This document shows positions 17,543-25,340 of a DNA stretch of 64,000 nt, piece by piece. This DNA comes from Bacteroidota bacterium (GTDB lineage Bacteria > Bacteroidota > Bacteroidia > Chitinophagales > LD1), in assembly GCA_018267365.1 (NCBI GenBank), contig JAFDYQ010000011.1:45523-109522 (forward strand), written 5' to 3'. A model generated the notes under the pieces. The model worked only from the letters and a program-made list of their open reading frames with translations, did no database searches and was not told the DNA's origin. The translations under genes and the position numbers were made by a program. Within the stretch, counting starts at the first letter, position 1. Every line of letters begins with the position of its first letter.

Positions 17543-17584
17543 AAAAAGCCGGGTGAATCGTGTGTTGGTCACGTGCCCGGCTTG
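17543..17584 (-). terminator. Terminator of CsbD-like gene
   Basis: On the minus strand AAGCCGGG pairs with CCCGGCTT across a 22-nt loop and ends in a run of six T. Also serves as 3' end for the convergent GldM-like gene. Confidence 0.85.
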
Positions 17585-17657
17585 TAAGTTTGGAGTGTAT
17601 GTAGGTTTACACTAATAGTGCGACAACGGCTACGGCTGCGGTGGCGAGGACCGGGGC
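17543..17657. repeat. Direct repeat copy 2
   Basis: The parental copy of the repeat at 16430-16543; it covers the terminator and 3' end of the CsbD-like gene. Confidence 0.85.
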
Positions 17658-17963
17658 GGGTATGTGCAGCTTTTCTGCTCCCTGAGAGAGCACCTTGTTC
17701 AGGCTTTTCACAGTGTCGCTTTTGCGCACCTTTTTCACCTGCTTCATCAGCGCCTTGTTTGTCTTTTTGAGCTGCTTGCGGCCTGTAGACATGAGGTCAT
17801 CCCTCGTATCGAGTATGCGGCCATATTGACGCTGCCCGCGGCCCATCAGTTCTCCTGCGAGTGCCTCTACGTATAAGGTCCTATTACCCGTTATACTTGC
17901 CCATTTTTTTACTGCCTTGCTCAGTCCTACTCTGACTGTGCCTTTGATGATCTTGCTGTTCAT
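17607..17963 (-). CDS. CsbD-like stress protein with C-terminal membrane segment
   Basis: 118 aa from ATG 17963. N-terminal part (SKIIKGTVRVGLSKAVKKWASITGNRTLYVEALAGELMGRGQRQYG) follows the CsbD pattern of a KGxxK...KWG...L...G...L.GK.Q..YG helical protein. A lysine-rich linker and a short C-terminal hydrophobic anchor (APVLATAAVAVVALLV) follow. CsbD proteins are induced by general stress; biochemical role unknown. The anchored form is common in Bacteroidota. Upstream is a heptamer array. Confidence 0.65.
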   Translation of the reverse strand: MNSKIIKGTVRVGLSKAVKKWASITGNRTLYVEALAGELMGRGQRQYGRILDTRDDLMSTGRKQLKKTNKALMKQVKKVRKSDTVKSLNKVLSQGAEKLHIPAPVLATAAVAVVALLV

Positions 17964-18083
17964 GATTTCTTTATTTGATATGAGGTAACGATATATTTCT
18001 GCAACGTATAATTCCCAAATATCGTACCATCTCAGGCTACGCAGCCTGTGGTTTTTTGACCCCACAAAAGGGCCCGGGGAGTA

Positions 18084-18231
18084 GAGAAACAAGAAACAAG
18101 AAACAAGAAACAAGAACCAAGAACCAAGAACCAAGAATCAAGAGGCAAGAATCAAGAGGCAAGAATCAAGACAAAAGCCACGTGGGGAAATGGCTGTAGT
18201 CTTGATTCCTGGTTCTTGATTCTTAATTCTG
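18084..18231. repeat. Heptamer array with inverted arms
   Basis: 18084-18174 holds 13 units of aagaaac/aagaacc/aagaatc/aagaggc in exact 7-bp phase. After a spacer, 18204-18231 holds four units of the complementary gattctt/ggttctt type. The two arms can pair, so the transcript could form a long imperfect hairpin ending at the stop codon of the dihaem protein gene. Confidence 0.85.
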
Positions 18232-18235
18232 AAGG

Positions 18236-19276
18236 TCACTGCTCTGAGAATCGCGGGTCTTTCAGAAAGTCATCGTCCGTCAGTGTCTTCAGAAAGGCGA
18301 TGATCTTTACCTTGTCGTCTGCGCTGAGGGTGATGCCCGTAGTGCCGCCGCGCTGCAGTACTGTATCCAGAGTAGGAGAGTAGTGCACGCTGGCACCGTA
18401 AAAGTCCAGCACATCTTCCAGCGAATGCAGGCTGCCATTGTGCATATAGGGAGAGGTCTTCTCAATATTGCGCAGGGTAGGCGTCTTGAAGCGGCCTATA
18501 TCGGCCGGGTCGAGTGTCACATTGTACCTGCCGCTGTCTGAGATGCCGGTTTGTATACCGTTATTGTGATAGCTGCGATCGGTGAAAAGATCTGTGGCGT
18601 GGCAGGTGGAGCACCGCTGCTGAAAGAGTGCCAGCCCGGCCAGCTCATCACTGCTCAGTTTGGTTTCGCCCCGCACGTACCGGTCATACCGGCTATTGGC
18701 ACTCACCAGGGCGTACATAAACTGGCTCAATGCCTGCAGGAAGCGTGTAGTATTGATTTCGTCTGTACCAAAGGCAGCTTTGAACATGCCCGGATACTTG
18801 CTGTCATTGCGCAGTTTGGCCAGCACGTCTGGTAGCTGCGCATCCATTTCTACAGGGTTCTTGATAGGATTGGGCGGTACGAGGTCCAGGTCATGCACAC
18901 CCCCATCCCAAAAGAAGTCGTAGCTCCAGGCCAGGTTCACCAGTGCAGGCGTATTGCGGTGGCCCAGCTTATTGTCTATGCCGTGGCTGACCGTGTGGCC
19001 CGCATGTACAAAGGAGGCAAACTGCTGATGGCAATTGCCGCAGGCTATCGTATTGTCACGCGAGAGGCGCGAATCGTAGAAGAGCTTGCGCCCCAGCACA
19101 AAACCTGACTGTGTGAGCGGATTGGCAGCCATATTATATACCGGCTGGGGAAAGGAGGCAGGTGCCACAAACTTTACGTCCTGGTCGGAACCTTTCTTCT
19201 TGCACGAAGGTGCCACCACTGATAGCAAAAGGAGTATCCCGGCCATGACCGGGATACCCGCTTTATATCTAGTCAT
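18236..19276 (-). CDS. MbnH-type dihaem cytochrome c peroxidase family protein
   Basis: 346 aa. Lipoprotein signal peptide (LLLLSVVAPSC, Cys25). Two c-type haem sites: CGNCH at 79-83 and CSTCH at 222-226. PTLRNIEKTSPYMHNGSLHSLEDVLDFY near the C-terminus is the MauG/CcpA conserved block. It overlaps the MbnP gene by 8 bp (ATGACTAG), indicating translational coupling. In the characterised methanotroph pair, MbnH oxidises a tryptophan of MbnP to kynurenine using a high-valent dihaem state; by analogy this enzyme modifies its neighbour rather than acting as a peroxidase. That role is inference from family and context. Confidence 0.88.
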   Translation of the reverse strand: MTRYKAGIPVMAGILLLLSVVAPSCKKKGSDQDVKFVAPASFPQPVYNMAANPLTQSGFVLGRKLFYDSRLSRDNTIACGNCHQQFASFVHAGHTVSHGIDNKLGHRNTPALVNLAWSYDFFWDGGVHDLDLVPPNPIKNPVEMDAQLPDVLAKLRNDSKYPGMFKAAFGTDEINTTRFLQALSQFMYALVSANSRYDRYVRGETKLSSDELAGLALFQQRCSTCHATDLFTDRSYHNNGIQTGISDSGRYNVTLDPADIGRFKTPTLRNIEKTSPYMHNGSLHSLEDVLDFYGASVHYSPTLDTVLQRGGTTGITLSADDKVKIIAFLKTLTDDDFLKDPRFSEQ

Positions 19277-20072
19277 TGGTCACACGATTGATGCTAAACA
19301 TATCTGCATAGTTGGCCGAGATGGTCGTGCTATACTGGTCAAACATGTGGCCAGGATTGGCAGCGATAGTGATCTGCACAGGAGCATTGAATACGGCATC
19401 TACATCTGCATAGAGGTACACTGTAGAGTGGTGGCCGCTCCTGACCTGGGCCGCAGTACCTGAGGTCAGCGATACGGTGCGGATATTATTGATCGTAGCA
19501 GATGACATGCCGCCGTAGCCGCCCACATGATAGTACATCATGGCCATGCCCATCATAGAGTCATACGGTGCCTGCGGGCTCATGCCTTCCAGTTTGTAGA
19601 AAATATAGCCACTGTTCCAGGTCCAGTACATGTCGCTGGCTGCGCCGGCTACGTCCAGGTCTCCCGTGCGCTCGCTCACCGGTGCGGTATTCTTGGCGCT
19701 GTCTACACCTATGATAAACTGCACACCGGTATAGTCGCCGGCAGGTACATTCTGTATGGTCAGGTCTGCAGAGCTGTCTACACCCTCGCGTACGAGATGA
19801 TAGCACTGGTCCTTTGGTACAGTATATTTAGTGCCGTCAGATTTGACCAGTACAAAGTTGCTCACAAAGTAATTGAACGTAGTCGGTGTGAGTGTCTCAC
19901 CGTTTGATGTAGTATAGGCAGTACCCAGTGCGAGGTCAGTGCTGGCGTAGCGATTGTCAAAGTGTACAGTGACAGAACCGGTGCCATCAGGCGTGCTGTT
20001 CTTCTTGCACGAGGAGGCAGTAGTGGCTATGATAGCTACGAGGGCGAGGATATAGAGATTATATTTTTTCAT
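19269..20072 (-). CDS. MbnP family copper-associated lipoprotein
   Basis: 267 aa from ATG 20072. Lipoprotein signal ATTASSC (Cys22), then the MbnP domain: VTVHFDNRYASTDLALG, FNYFVSNFVLVKSDG, VQFIIGVDSAKNTAP and the hallmark DMYWTWNSGYIFYKLEG (Trp150 and Trp152). The conserved Trp region is the known site of kynurenine formation in the family. A Met/His/Gly-rich loop (MMGMAMMYYHVGGYGG) is suggestive of metal binding. Probably an outer-membrane or periplasmic copper-binding protein; no methanobactin genes are nearby. Confidence 0.9.
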   Translation of the reverse strand: MKKYNLYILALVAIIATTASSCKKNSTPDGTGSVTVHFDNRYASTDLALGTAYTTSNGETLTPTTFNYFVSNFVLVKSDGTKYTVPKDQCYHLVREGVDSSADLTIQNVPAGDYTGVQFIIGVDSAKNTAPVSERTGDLDVAGAASDMYWTWNSGYIFYKLEGMSPQAPYDSMMGMAMMYYHVGGYGGMSSATINNIRTVSLTSGTAAQVRSGHHSTVYLYADVDAVFNAPVQITIAANPGHMFDQYSTTISANYADMFSINRVTND

Positions 20073-20182
20073 GTTGTTTTTTGATATATAAAATGAGATA
20101 CACGTATGGCATAGCGATGCCATCGCAAAAAAATGTGAGGTCAGAAAGGCGCACTCCATAGCGCCGGTGGTAAAGGGAAAGC

Positions 20183-20554
20183 CTAAGCAGCGGGTGGCTT
20201 GACGAGGGCGCGAGTGGTGCCTGTGAGAGGTGCGGCCTCCTCTGCTGTGCGTGCCTCTGCCAGTACATGGTATACTATGACAGGCTGATCGAGTTCTGTC
20301 TTTTTCTGGCAGGGTATCTCGTCTCTTTCTTTGCTCAGTGCAGAGGCTTGTTTTTGTTCGCCTTCTTCTGCTTTCTTCAGTTGCTTGCTCAGGTAGCAGT
20401 GGCCCTCGCAGTGCATATTGGGATTATTGCGGTTTACGCAGAGTTGTCTGGCTATGTAGGCCTTATTGATGGTATAGTACATGAGTATGCCGACATTCAC
20501 CAGCGTCTGGCTGATGATCAGTATCACGAGGATAGATGCGACAAACTTTTTCAC
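20183..20554 (-). CDS. Cys-motif membrane-anchored protein of MbnP operon
   Basis: 123 aa, one N-terminal transmembrane segment (FVASILVILIISQTLVNVGILMYYTI), then a periplasmic part starting AYIARQLCVNRNNPNMHCEGHCYLSKQLKKAEE, with Cys39, Cys49 and Cys53 and a His. Proteins of this type occur in many Bacteroidota next to copper-handling genes, where the CVNRNNP...C.G.C.L.K motif is conserved. First gene of the operon, 110 bp before MbnP. A metal-sensing or metal-delivery role is inference. Confidence 0.7.
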   Translation of the reverse strand: MKKFVASILVILIISQTLVNVGILMYYTINKAYIARQLCVNRNNPNMHCEGHCYLSKQLKKAEEGEQKQASALSKERDEIPCQKKTELDQPVIVYHVLAEARTAEEAAPLTGTTRALVKPPAA

Positions 20555-20604
20555 TGCGTGGCAAACTTACAGCATTGTATATAGCTGTGCAAGAAAAAAG
20601 GGGT

Positions 20605-20755
20605 AGGAATCAAGAACCAATATTCAAGGGACAAAGCAGGATACACGATGCGGCCCCTGATCTGCATGTGCAGTAGGGACAGATCGTGACCTGTCCCTAC
20701 CCACCTCTATATTTGATGTATTGTCCCTCGTCTCCGGTCTCACATCTCCGGTCTC
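20605..20755. repeat. Two short heptamer arrays around a palindrome
   Basis: 20605-20632 (aggaatc, aagaacc, aatattc, aagggac) and 20721-20755 (ttgtccc, tcgtctc, cggtctc, acatctc, cggtctc) are in 7-bp phase. Between them 20673-20700 is a perfect 10-bp stem GTAGGGACAG/CTGTCCCTAC with an 8-nt loop, a dispersed-palindrome type seen in many bacterial genomes. Confidence 0.7.
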
Positions 20756-20758
20756 TCC

Positions 20759-21175
20759 TTATTGCAGCCTCTCATTGATCGCGGCCATGACAGGGTAGTA
20801 GAGCTCGTCTTTGGTGTCTATGATATTTTGTACGGCTATGAGCGCGTGGAGCACGGTGGTGTGGTGCTGATTATGACCCGGCAGAAACTGGCCCAGTTCC
20901 TTGAGCGTGAGCGTAGGACAGTGCATACGGCCATAGTAGTAGAAGGCCATACGGGCCAGTGCATAGGGCATGGCCCTGCTCCGGCTGTACATCTGCTCGA
21001 TGTCAAAATCAAACCTCCGCCCGAACTCCTCGCGCACGATGAGCAGGATAAACTCCAGCCGCTCATCAGGACTGAGGCAGTCGGGATACTGGATGGTACG
21101 CGCCCGGGTAGTAGACAGGCCCGGATAAACGATATACTGTGCGGTGGTCTCGTGGTGGGTGCTTTCTCTGAACAT
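20759..21175 (-). CDS. DnaA domain IV-like DNA-binding protein
   Basis: 138 aa. The C-terminal 90 residues (FDIEQMYSRSRAMPYALARMAFYYYGRMHCPTLTLKELGQFLPGHNQHHTTVLHALIAVQNIIDTKDELYYP) follow DnaA domain IV, including the signature helix (GHNQHHTTVLHA in place of GGRDHSTVLHA). There is no AAA+ domain. It lies upstream of nothing but downstream of the DnaB-type helicase gene on the same strand (146 bp). Could bind DnaA boxes and compete with or replace DnaA on a mobile replicon; inference. Confidence 0.75.
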   Translation of the reverse strand: MFRESTHHETTAQYIVYPGLSTTRARTIQYPDCLSPDERLEFILLIVREEFGRRFDFDIEQMYSRSRAMPYALARMAFYYYGRMHCPTLTLKELGQFLPGHNQHHTTVLHALIAVQNIIDTKDELYYPVMAAINERLQ

Positions 21176-21180
21176 AGTTT

Positions 21181-21325
21181 TAGTATTTAGTAGTCAGTAT
21201 TAGTATCAAGACATGAGTATTGAGACGTGAGACATGAGATAATGCAGTGAATAGATATATCTATTACGGATGCATTCTGTATTTGTCTCAAGTCTCATAT
21301 CTCTTATCTCAAGTCTCATTCTCAC
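21181..21325. repeat. Heptamer array with inverted arms
   Basis: 21181-21243 has nine units (tagtatt, agacatg, agtattg, agacgtg ...). 21284-21325 has six units of the complementary kind (tgtctca, agtctca, tatctca). The centre is the palindrome atagatatatctat (21251-21264). The array begins 5 bp before the DnaA-like start codon and reaches the helicase stop. Confidence 0.85.
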
Positions 21326-22698
21326 ATCTTATTAGAAAAATAAAAGTGCTCGGGGTGAAACTCCGTGTCTATCACACCTATCTCACCGTTCCTGTATTTT
21401 GATATCAGTATCTCGCAGCGCGTGCGCAGGTCCTCGCCATTCGGGCCGGACAGCTCACCATAGTAGGCGGGCCGGTGCAGGAAGAGCACCATATCTGCAT
21501 CCTGCTCTATGGCTCCGCTCTCGCGCAGGTCAGACAGCATGGGCCGCTTGCTGCCGCGGCTCTCTACGGCGCGGCTCAGCTGCGAGAGTGCTACGACGGG
21601 TATATCGAGTTCTTTGGCTAGCTGCTTCAGCCGGCGGCTGATAGAGGCCACCTGCTGCTCACGGTTCATGCCGCGCATCGCTGCGGCGTCTACAGTGATC
21701 AATTGTAAATAATCTATGTAGAGTATATCTATGTGGTGCTTCAGCTTCCACTTTTTGGCTATAGAGCAGATCTCAGAGATAGTCAGGCAGGCACTATCGC
21801 AGAGCCAGATAGGCAGGCCGGCCACGTGCTGCGTGCGGTCGTCCAGCGCCTGCCACTGCGCCTGGTGCAGCGCACCGCGCTTCAGCGCATTGATATCTAT
21901 GCGCAGTTCATTGGCCAGGATACGCTCTACCAGCTGCGTGGCGCTCATCTCCAGAGAAAAGATGCCTACACGCGCGCCATTCTCTGCCTGCCGCCGCGCC
22001 GCCTGTACGGCAAAGGCCGTCTTGCCCATAGCAGGCCGCGCCGCCAGCACGATCAGGTCTGTGCGCTGTAGGCCCAGCGTGTGTGTATCAAAGTCGCGCA
22101 GGTACAGGCGCACACCAGTATAGTGCGCTGCGTCAGCGGCACGGTGCAGGCTCTCTACCGTATCATATACTATCTGCGGGTAGTCGCGCTCGGCGAGTTT
22201 GGCTATCGTGCTATTGATACCGTCCAGGCCGCTCATGGCTGCGCCGAGCACCTCTATGAAGTCGGTGCCCCTGTAGCAGAGGTCCATAGTAGCCTGCGAG
22301 AGGCGTATCATGGCGCGCAGCACAGCTTTCTCTTTGACCACCTGTGCGTGCTGCTGTATGTGTGCTGCGCCGGTCACGTCATTGGTCAGCTGCATGAGGT
22401 AGAGCATACCGCCCACGCCCTCTATGGCAGTGATGCCATGCGGCAGGGCGGCATCGCCCTTTGAGATCTTCTCATAGACCGTCATCACATCTATCGGTGC
22501 GTGCTGCTGGTACAGCTGCCTGATGGCGGCATAGATCACCCGGTGTGCCTCCGTGTAGAAGTCCTCCTCGGTGAGCAGTGCGCCTACGTGCATCATGGCC
22601 TGCCCCTCCAGCAGGAGCGCGCCGAGCACCGCCCGCTCCATATCTGCAGACTGGGGCAGGATGCGCTGCTGTGCTATATACGATGTATCCATACTCAT
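21322..22698 (-). CDS. dnaB: Replicative DNA helicase, DnaB family
   Basis: 458 aa from ATG 22698 (or 22692). N-terminal DnaB domain (LPQSADMERAVLGALLLEGQAMM...FYTEAHRVIYAAIRQLYQQHAPIDVMTV) then the RecA-like domain with Walker A ARPAMGKTAF near 220-229, Walker B HIDILYIDYLQLI, and LSQLSRAVESRGSKRPMLSDLRESGAIEQDADMVLFLHRPAYYG. Cytoplasmic hexameric helicase that unwinds ahead of the fork. Shorter and more divergent than typical main-chromosome Bacteroidota DnaB as I know it, and paired with a DnaA-IV-like protein, so possibly an accessory copy. Confidence 0.92.
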   Translation of the reverse strand: MSMDTSYIAQQRILPQSADMERAVLGALLLEGQAMMHVGALLTEEDFYTEAHRVIYAAIRQLYQQHAPIDVMTVYEKISKGDAALPHGITAIEGVGGMLYLMQLTNDVTGAAHIQQHAQVVKEKAVLRAMIRLSQATMDLCYRGTDFIEVLGAAMSGLDGINSTIAKLAERDYPQIVYDTVESLHRAADAAHYTGVRLYLRDFDTHTLGLQRTDLIVLAARPAMGKTAFAVQAARRQAENGARVGIFSLEMSATQLVERILANELRIDINALKRGALHQAQWQALDDRTQHVAGLPIWLCDSACLTISEICSIAKKWKLKHHIDILYIDYLQLITVDAAAMRGMNREQQVASISRRLKQLAKELDIPVVALSQLSRAVESRGSKRPMLSDLRESGAIEQDADMVLFLHRPAYYGELSGPNGEDLRTRCEILISKYRNGEIGVIDTEFHPEHFYFSNKM

Positions 22699-22926
22699 AG
22701 ACACCCTACCCCTCACTGAGTCTGCTGACGAAGGCGAAACCACATGGTGTGAGGGGTGGGTGGACTACAAGGATAACCGGCCACTGCGCAATGGACTTGC
22801 GTAGTGAAAATTTATTTTTTGAGTATAGCGGCGGGCTTTGGTGCATCTCATTAGCATGATAGTTGTGGCCTGCCATTTGCATTTCCCGCAGGGATGCCAC
22901 AACTTAGACACCGGTAAATCTGAAAG

Positions 22927-23454
22927 ATGCAAGCCTCGACGCTCAATGAACTGAAAAAAGAACTCGCGCACCTGAGCCAGAAGGAGCTTGTGGAGATCAT
23001 CACCCGGCTGGCGCGCTACAAAAAGGAAAACAAAGAGCTGATCACCTACCTGCTCTCAGATGTGCATGACGAGCGCGGCTATATCAATAGTGTAAAGGGC
23101 TACATAGACGAGGAGATAAGCGCCATACCCGCAGACTACAATCTCTACTACGCCAAGAAGACGCTGCGCAAGATACTGCGCACGGTCAATAAATACTGCC
23201 GCTACTCGGGCATCAAGACCACTGAGGTAGAGCTCCTGCTGCACTATCTCTACCGGCTGCGCCACTCGGGCATACAGATACAGAAGAGCCAGATACTGAC
23301 CAATGTCTACGAGAGCCAGCTCAAGAAGGTAGCCAAGATACTCCCCACCCTGCACGAAGACCTGCAGCATGACTATGGCCACCGGCTGCTGGAGCTCGAG
23401 CTGCCGCATGGTACGCAGGGCCTGCTCGGTGCGCTGATCAAAAAATTGCGCTGA
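22927..23454 (+). CDS. Conserved hypothetical helical protein
   Basis: 175 aa, no signal or membrane segment, alpha-helical throughout. Begins MQASTLNELKKELAHLSQKELVEIITRLARYKKENKELITYLL and continues with DEEISAIPADYNLYYAKKTLRKILRTVNKYCRYSGIKTTEVELLLHYLYRLRHSG, features I associate with Bacteroidota cytosolic proteins of unknown function (possibly DUF6155-like, not certain). No operon partner. Confidence 0.65.
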   Translation: MQASTLNELKKELAHLSQKELVEIITRLARYKKENKELITYLLSDVHDERGYINSVKGYIDEEISAIPADYNLYYAKKTLRKILRTVNKYCRYSGIKTTEVELLLHYLYRLRHSGIQIQKSQILTNVYESQLKKVAKILPTLHEDLQHDYGHRLLELELPHGTQGLLGALIKKLR

Positions 23455-23561
23455 GGTATATCAGTGCCAGTACTGATACAAAATACCCTGTAGCACGGAT
23501 AGTGATGGATAGTGTGGACCGTACCTTTACGGTATTAAATCACACTTAAATCAAATCATCC

Positions 23562-24185
23562 ATGAAAAGAATCATCACTGCACTCGTGCTGCTGGGTAGC
23601 ATGAGTATGGGCGCTACCGCACAGGTAGGCCTCGGTATGGGTATGACCCCTGCCAAATCTAAGATCTCCGTAGAGAGCGGAGACGTGTCTAAGCTGAAGG
23701 GTAAGACCTTCAAAGTGGAATTTACTTATGACAATATCAGTGTAGGCAAGTTTGCCTCTGAGGACGAGTATATAGCCAAGAAGAAGGCCGAGTACAATGA
23801 AAAAGAACCCGGACGTGGCGACAAGTGGGCCGTAGCCTGGAAGGCTGACCGCGCTAACCGCTTCGAGCCGGCATTTATCACCAAGTGGAACGAGCTGGGC
23901 GAGAAGAGCGGCACGAAGGTGAGCAAAGATGCAGGAGAGAATAAGCTCATCATCAAGACCACCTCTATGGAGCCCGGCTTCAATGTAGGTGTGGCCCACG
24001 AGCCTGCCAATATCTACGCTACGCTGACCTTTCAGGATGCGAGCGGCAAGACGCTGGCAGTAGTACAGGCTGATAAGGTACCGGGCCAGACTTTTACCGG
24101 CGACTTTGATACCGGCCTGCGCCTCTCTGAGAGCTATGAAAAGCTCGCTAAAGATGTCTACAAGACTGTATCCAAGAAGTTTTAA
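23562..24185 (+). CDS. Secreted conserved hypothetical protein
   Basis: 207 aa with a clear signal peptide (MKRIITALVLLGSMSMGATAQ). The mature part is alpha/beta with GKTFKVEFTYDNISVGKFASEDEYIAKKKAEYN, KWNELGEKSG, and a C-terminal block AVVQADKVPGQTFTGDFDTGLRLSESYEKLAKDVYKTV. The protein at 52869 ends with the same pattern (LERIPGQIFGFDNGFTRLRVAQCYNKLAQVLYYRI), so the two are distant paralogues. Function unknown. Followed by a strong terminator. Confidence 0.75.
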   Translation: MKRIITALVLLGSMSMGATAQVGLGMGMTPAKSKISVESGDVSKLKGKTFKVEFTYDNISVGKFASEDEYIAKKKAEYNEKEPGRGDKWAVAWKADRANRFEPAFITKWNELGEKSGTKVSKDAGENKLIIKTTSMEPGFNVGVAHEPANIYATLTFQDASGKTLAVVQADKVPGQTFTGDFDTGLRLSESYEKLAKDVYKTVSKKF

Positions 24186-24213
24186 GAGACCCATTTCCCA
24201 AAACCCAATAGAG

Positions 24214-24246
24214 CCCCGCTTGTCATGACAGGTGGGGTTTTGTTTT
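24214..24246 (+). terminator. Rho-independent terminator
   Basis: CCCCGCTTGTCA pairs with TGACAGGTGGGG (one mismatch/bulge), followed by TTTTGTTTTT. Confidence 0.85.
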
Positions 24247-24276
24247 TAGGTGGCGGGTGATGGCTGGCGGGTGGCC

Positions 24277-24455
24277 GGATGTTTGATAGTGGTTACTTGA
24301 TACTTGATACTTGATGCTGGTTACTGGATGGCGGATGTGGTTTCCAGTTCGTTGCCGATGCCCCGCCGACCACACTTGGGGCGCTATAGGTACAGTGCAA
24401 ACTGCATTCATCTTAATACTAAATACTGATTACTAAATACTGATTCCTAGATACC
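24277..24455. repeat. Two heptamer arrays
   Basis: 24277-24339: nine units of the ggttact/tgatact/ggatggc kind. 24414-24455: six units aaatact/gattact/gattcct. Both are in strict 7-bp phase and share the -TACT core. The remainder of the 24186-24546 gap contains no gene. Confidence 0.8.
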
Positions 24456-24546
24456 TGCGTTATCCCACTACCTGCCTACCGTCAGGCGGGCTCAATACTC
24501 TCTTGGTACAATATATGATGTAGATGAGGACGCAAAACAGGCTGCC

Positions 24547-24792
24547 ATGAAAGGATTCATCAAACTGACCAATGTCTATCAGGATGCACCCACCATCGTA
24601 AACGTGCAAAATATCTGCTACTTCTATAAACAGGATACAGGCACCAAACATACTGTGATCATAGTGAATGGGCTGGAGCATGGCCTGTCTGTGCAAGAGG
24701 ACTTTGAGCAGGTACTGAAACTGATAGAGGAGAGTGCCGGCGATCAAAAGGCCGGTCACGATACGCCTTCTGCGCAGTCTCCTGCGCCGTGA
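24547..24792 (+). CDS. Small hypothetical protein (FlbD-like fold)
   Basis: 81 aa. FIKLTNVYQDAPTIVNVQNICYFYKQDTG...IIVNGLEHGLSVQEDFEQVLKLIEES resembles the small beta-rich FlbD-like or LytTR-like proteins that begin with I-x-L-T-x...I-x-V-x-x-I. Bacteroidota encode many such proteins without flagella. The Pro/Ala-rich end is disordered. Ends 14 bp before the Nudix start, likely same transcript. Confidence 0.65.
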   Translation: MKGFIKLTNVYQDAPTIVNVQNICYFYKQDTGTKHTVIIVNGLEHGLSVQEDFEQVLKLIEESAGDQKAGHDTPSAQSPAP

Positions 24793-24793
24793 T

Positions 24794-24801
24794 TATCTTT
24801 G
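24794..24801 (+). promoter_or_regulatory. TATCTTTG -7-like box
   Basis: Perfect TAnnTTTG five bases before the Nudix ATG, overlapping the end of the preceding gene. Could give an independent short-leader transcript. Confidence 0.35.
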
Positions 24802-24806
24802 TAGCT

Positions 24807-25307
24807 ATGGCAAAGCAAAGCGCAGGATTATTGCCCTATCGCAAAAGGGGAGGACGCATAGAGGTCATGCTCGTGCATCCCGGTGGCCCATTCTGGCGAA
24901 AGAAGGACCTCGGTGCCTGGTCTATCGTAAAAGGAGAACTGGGTGATAATGAAGAGCCACTGGCAGCCGCCAAAAGAGAATTCCAAGAAGAGACCGGAAT
25001 CGATCCCGTGGGGGAGATGATACCGCTCACAGCCGTCAGGCAAAAGAACGGCAAGACAGTGCATGCATGGGCCATAGATATGGATGTAGACGTGACACAG
25101 GTGAAAAGCAATATCATAGCCATAGAGTGGCCATCGCGGAGTGGCAGGATGATAGATATACCGGAGATAGACCGCGCGGAGTGGTTTGATCTGGATACTG
25201 CACGGGATAAGATCATTGCGGCGCAGGCAGCCTTTTTGGATGAGGTGGAAGGAATAGACAATAAACGAAAAGGTTTTGATCACAGTCTGTCAGCGCCCTG
25301 GATGTAG
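24807..25307 (+). CDS. Nudix hydrolase
   Basis: 166 aa from ATG 24807 (MAKQSAGLLPYRKRGGRIEVMLVHPGGPFW). Full Nudix box GELGDNEEPLAAAKREFQEETGI at residues 43-65 matches GX5EX7REUXEEXGU. The N-terminus and the SRSGRMIDIPEIDRAEWFDLDTARDKI segment are typical of the AP4A-hydrolase-like/MutT group. Hydrolyses nucleoside diphosphate derivatives in the cytoplasm; specific substrate unknown. A fragment of its C-terminal coding region reappears at 26831-26977. Confidence 0.92.
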   Translation: MAKQSAGLLPYRKRGGRIEVMLVHPGGPFWRKKDLGAWSIVKGELGDNEEPLAAAKREFQEETGIDPVGEMIPLTAVRQKNGKTVHAWAIDMDVDVTQVKSNIIAIEWPSRSGRMIDIPEIDRAEWFDLDTARDKIIAAQAAFLDEVEGIDNKRKGFDHSLSAPWM

Positions 25308-25340
25308 CTAAACAGAGGGGGGATAGCAGGGTGTGATGTC

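Noticed and set aside
20673..20700. Terminator after the Cys-motif operon
   Set aside because: No T-run on either strand and it is upstream of the operon; treated as a dispersed palindrome.
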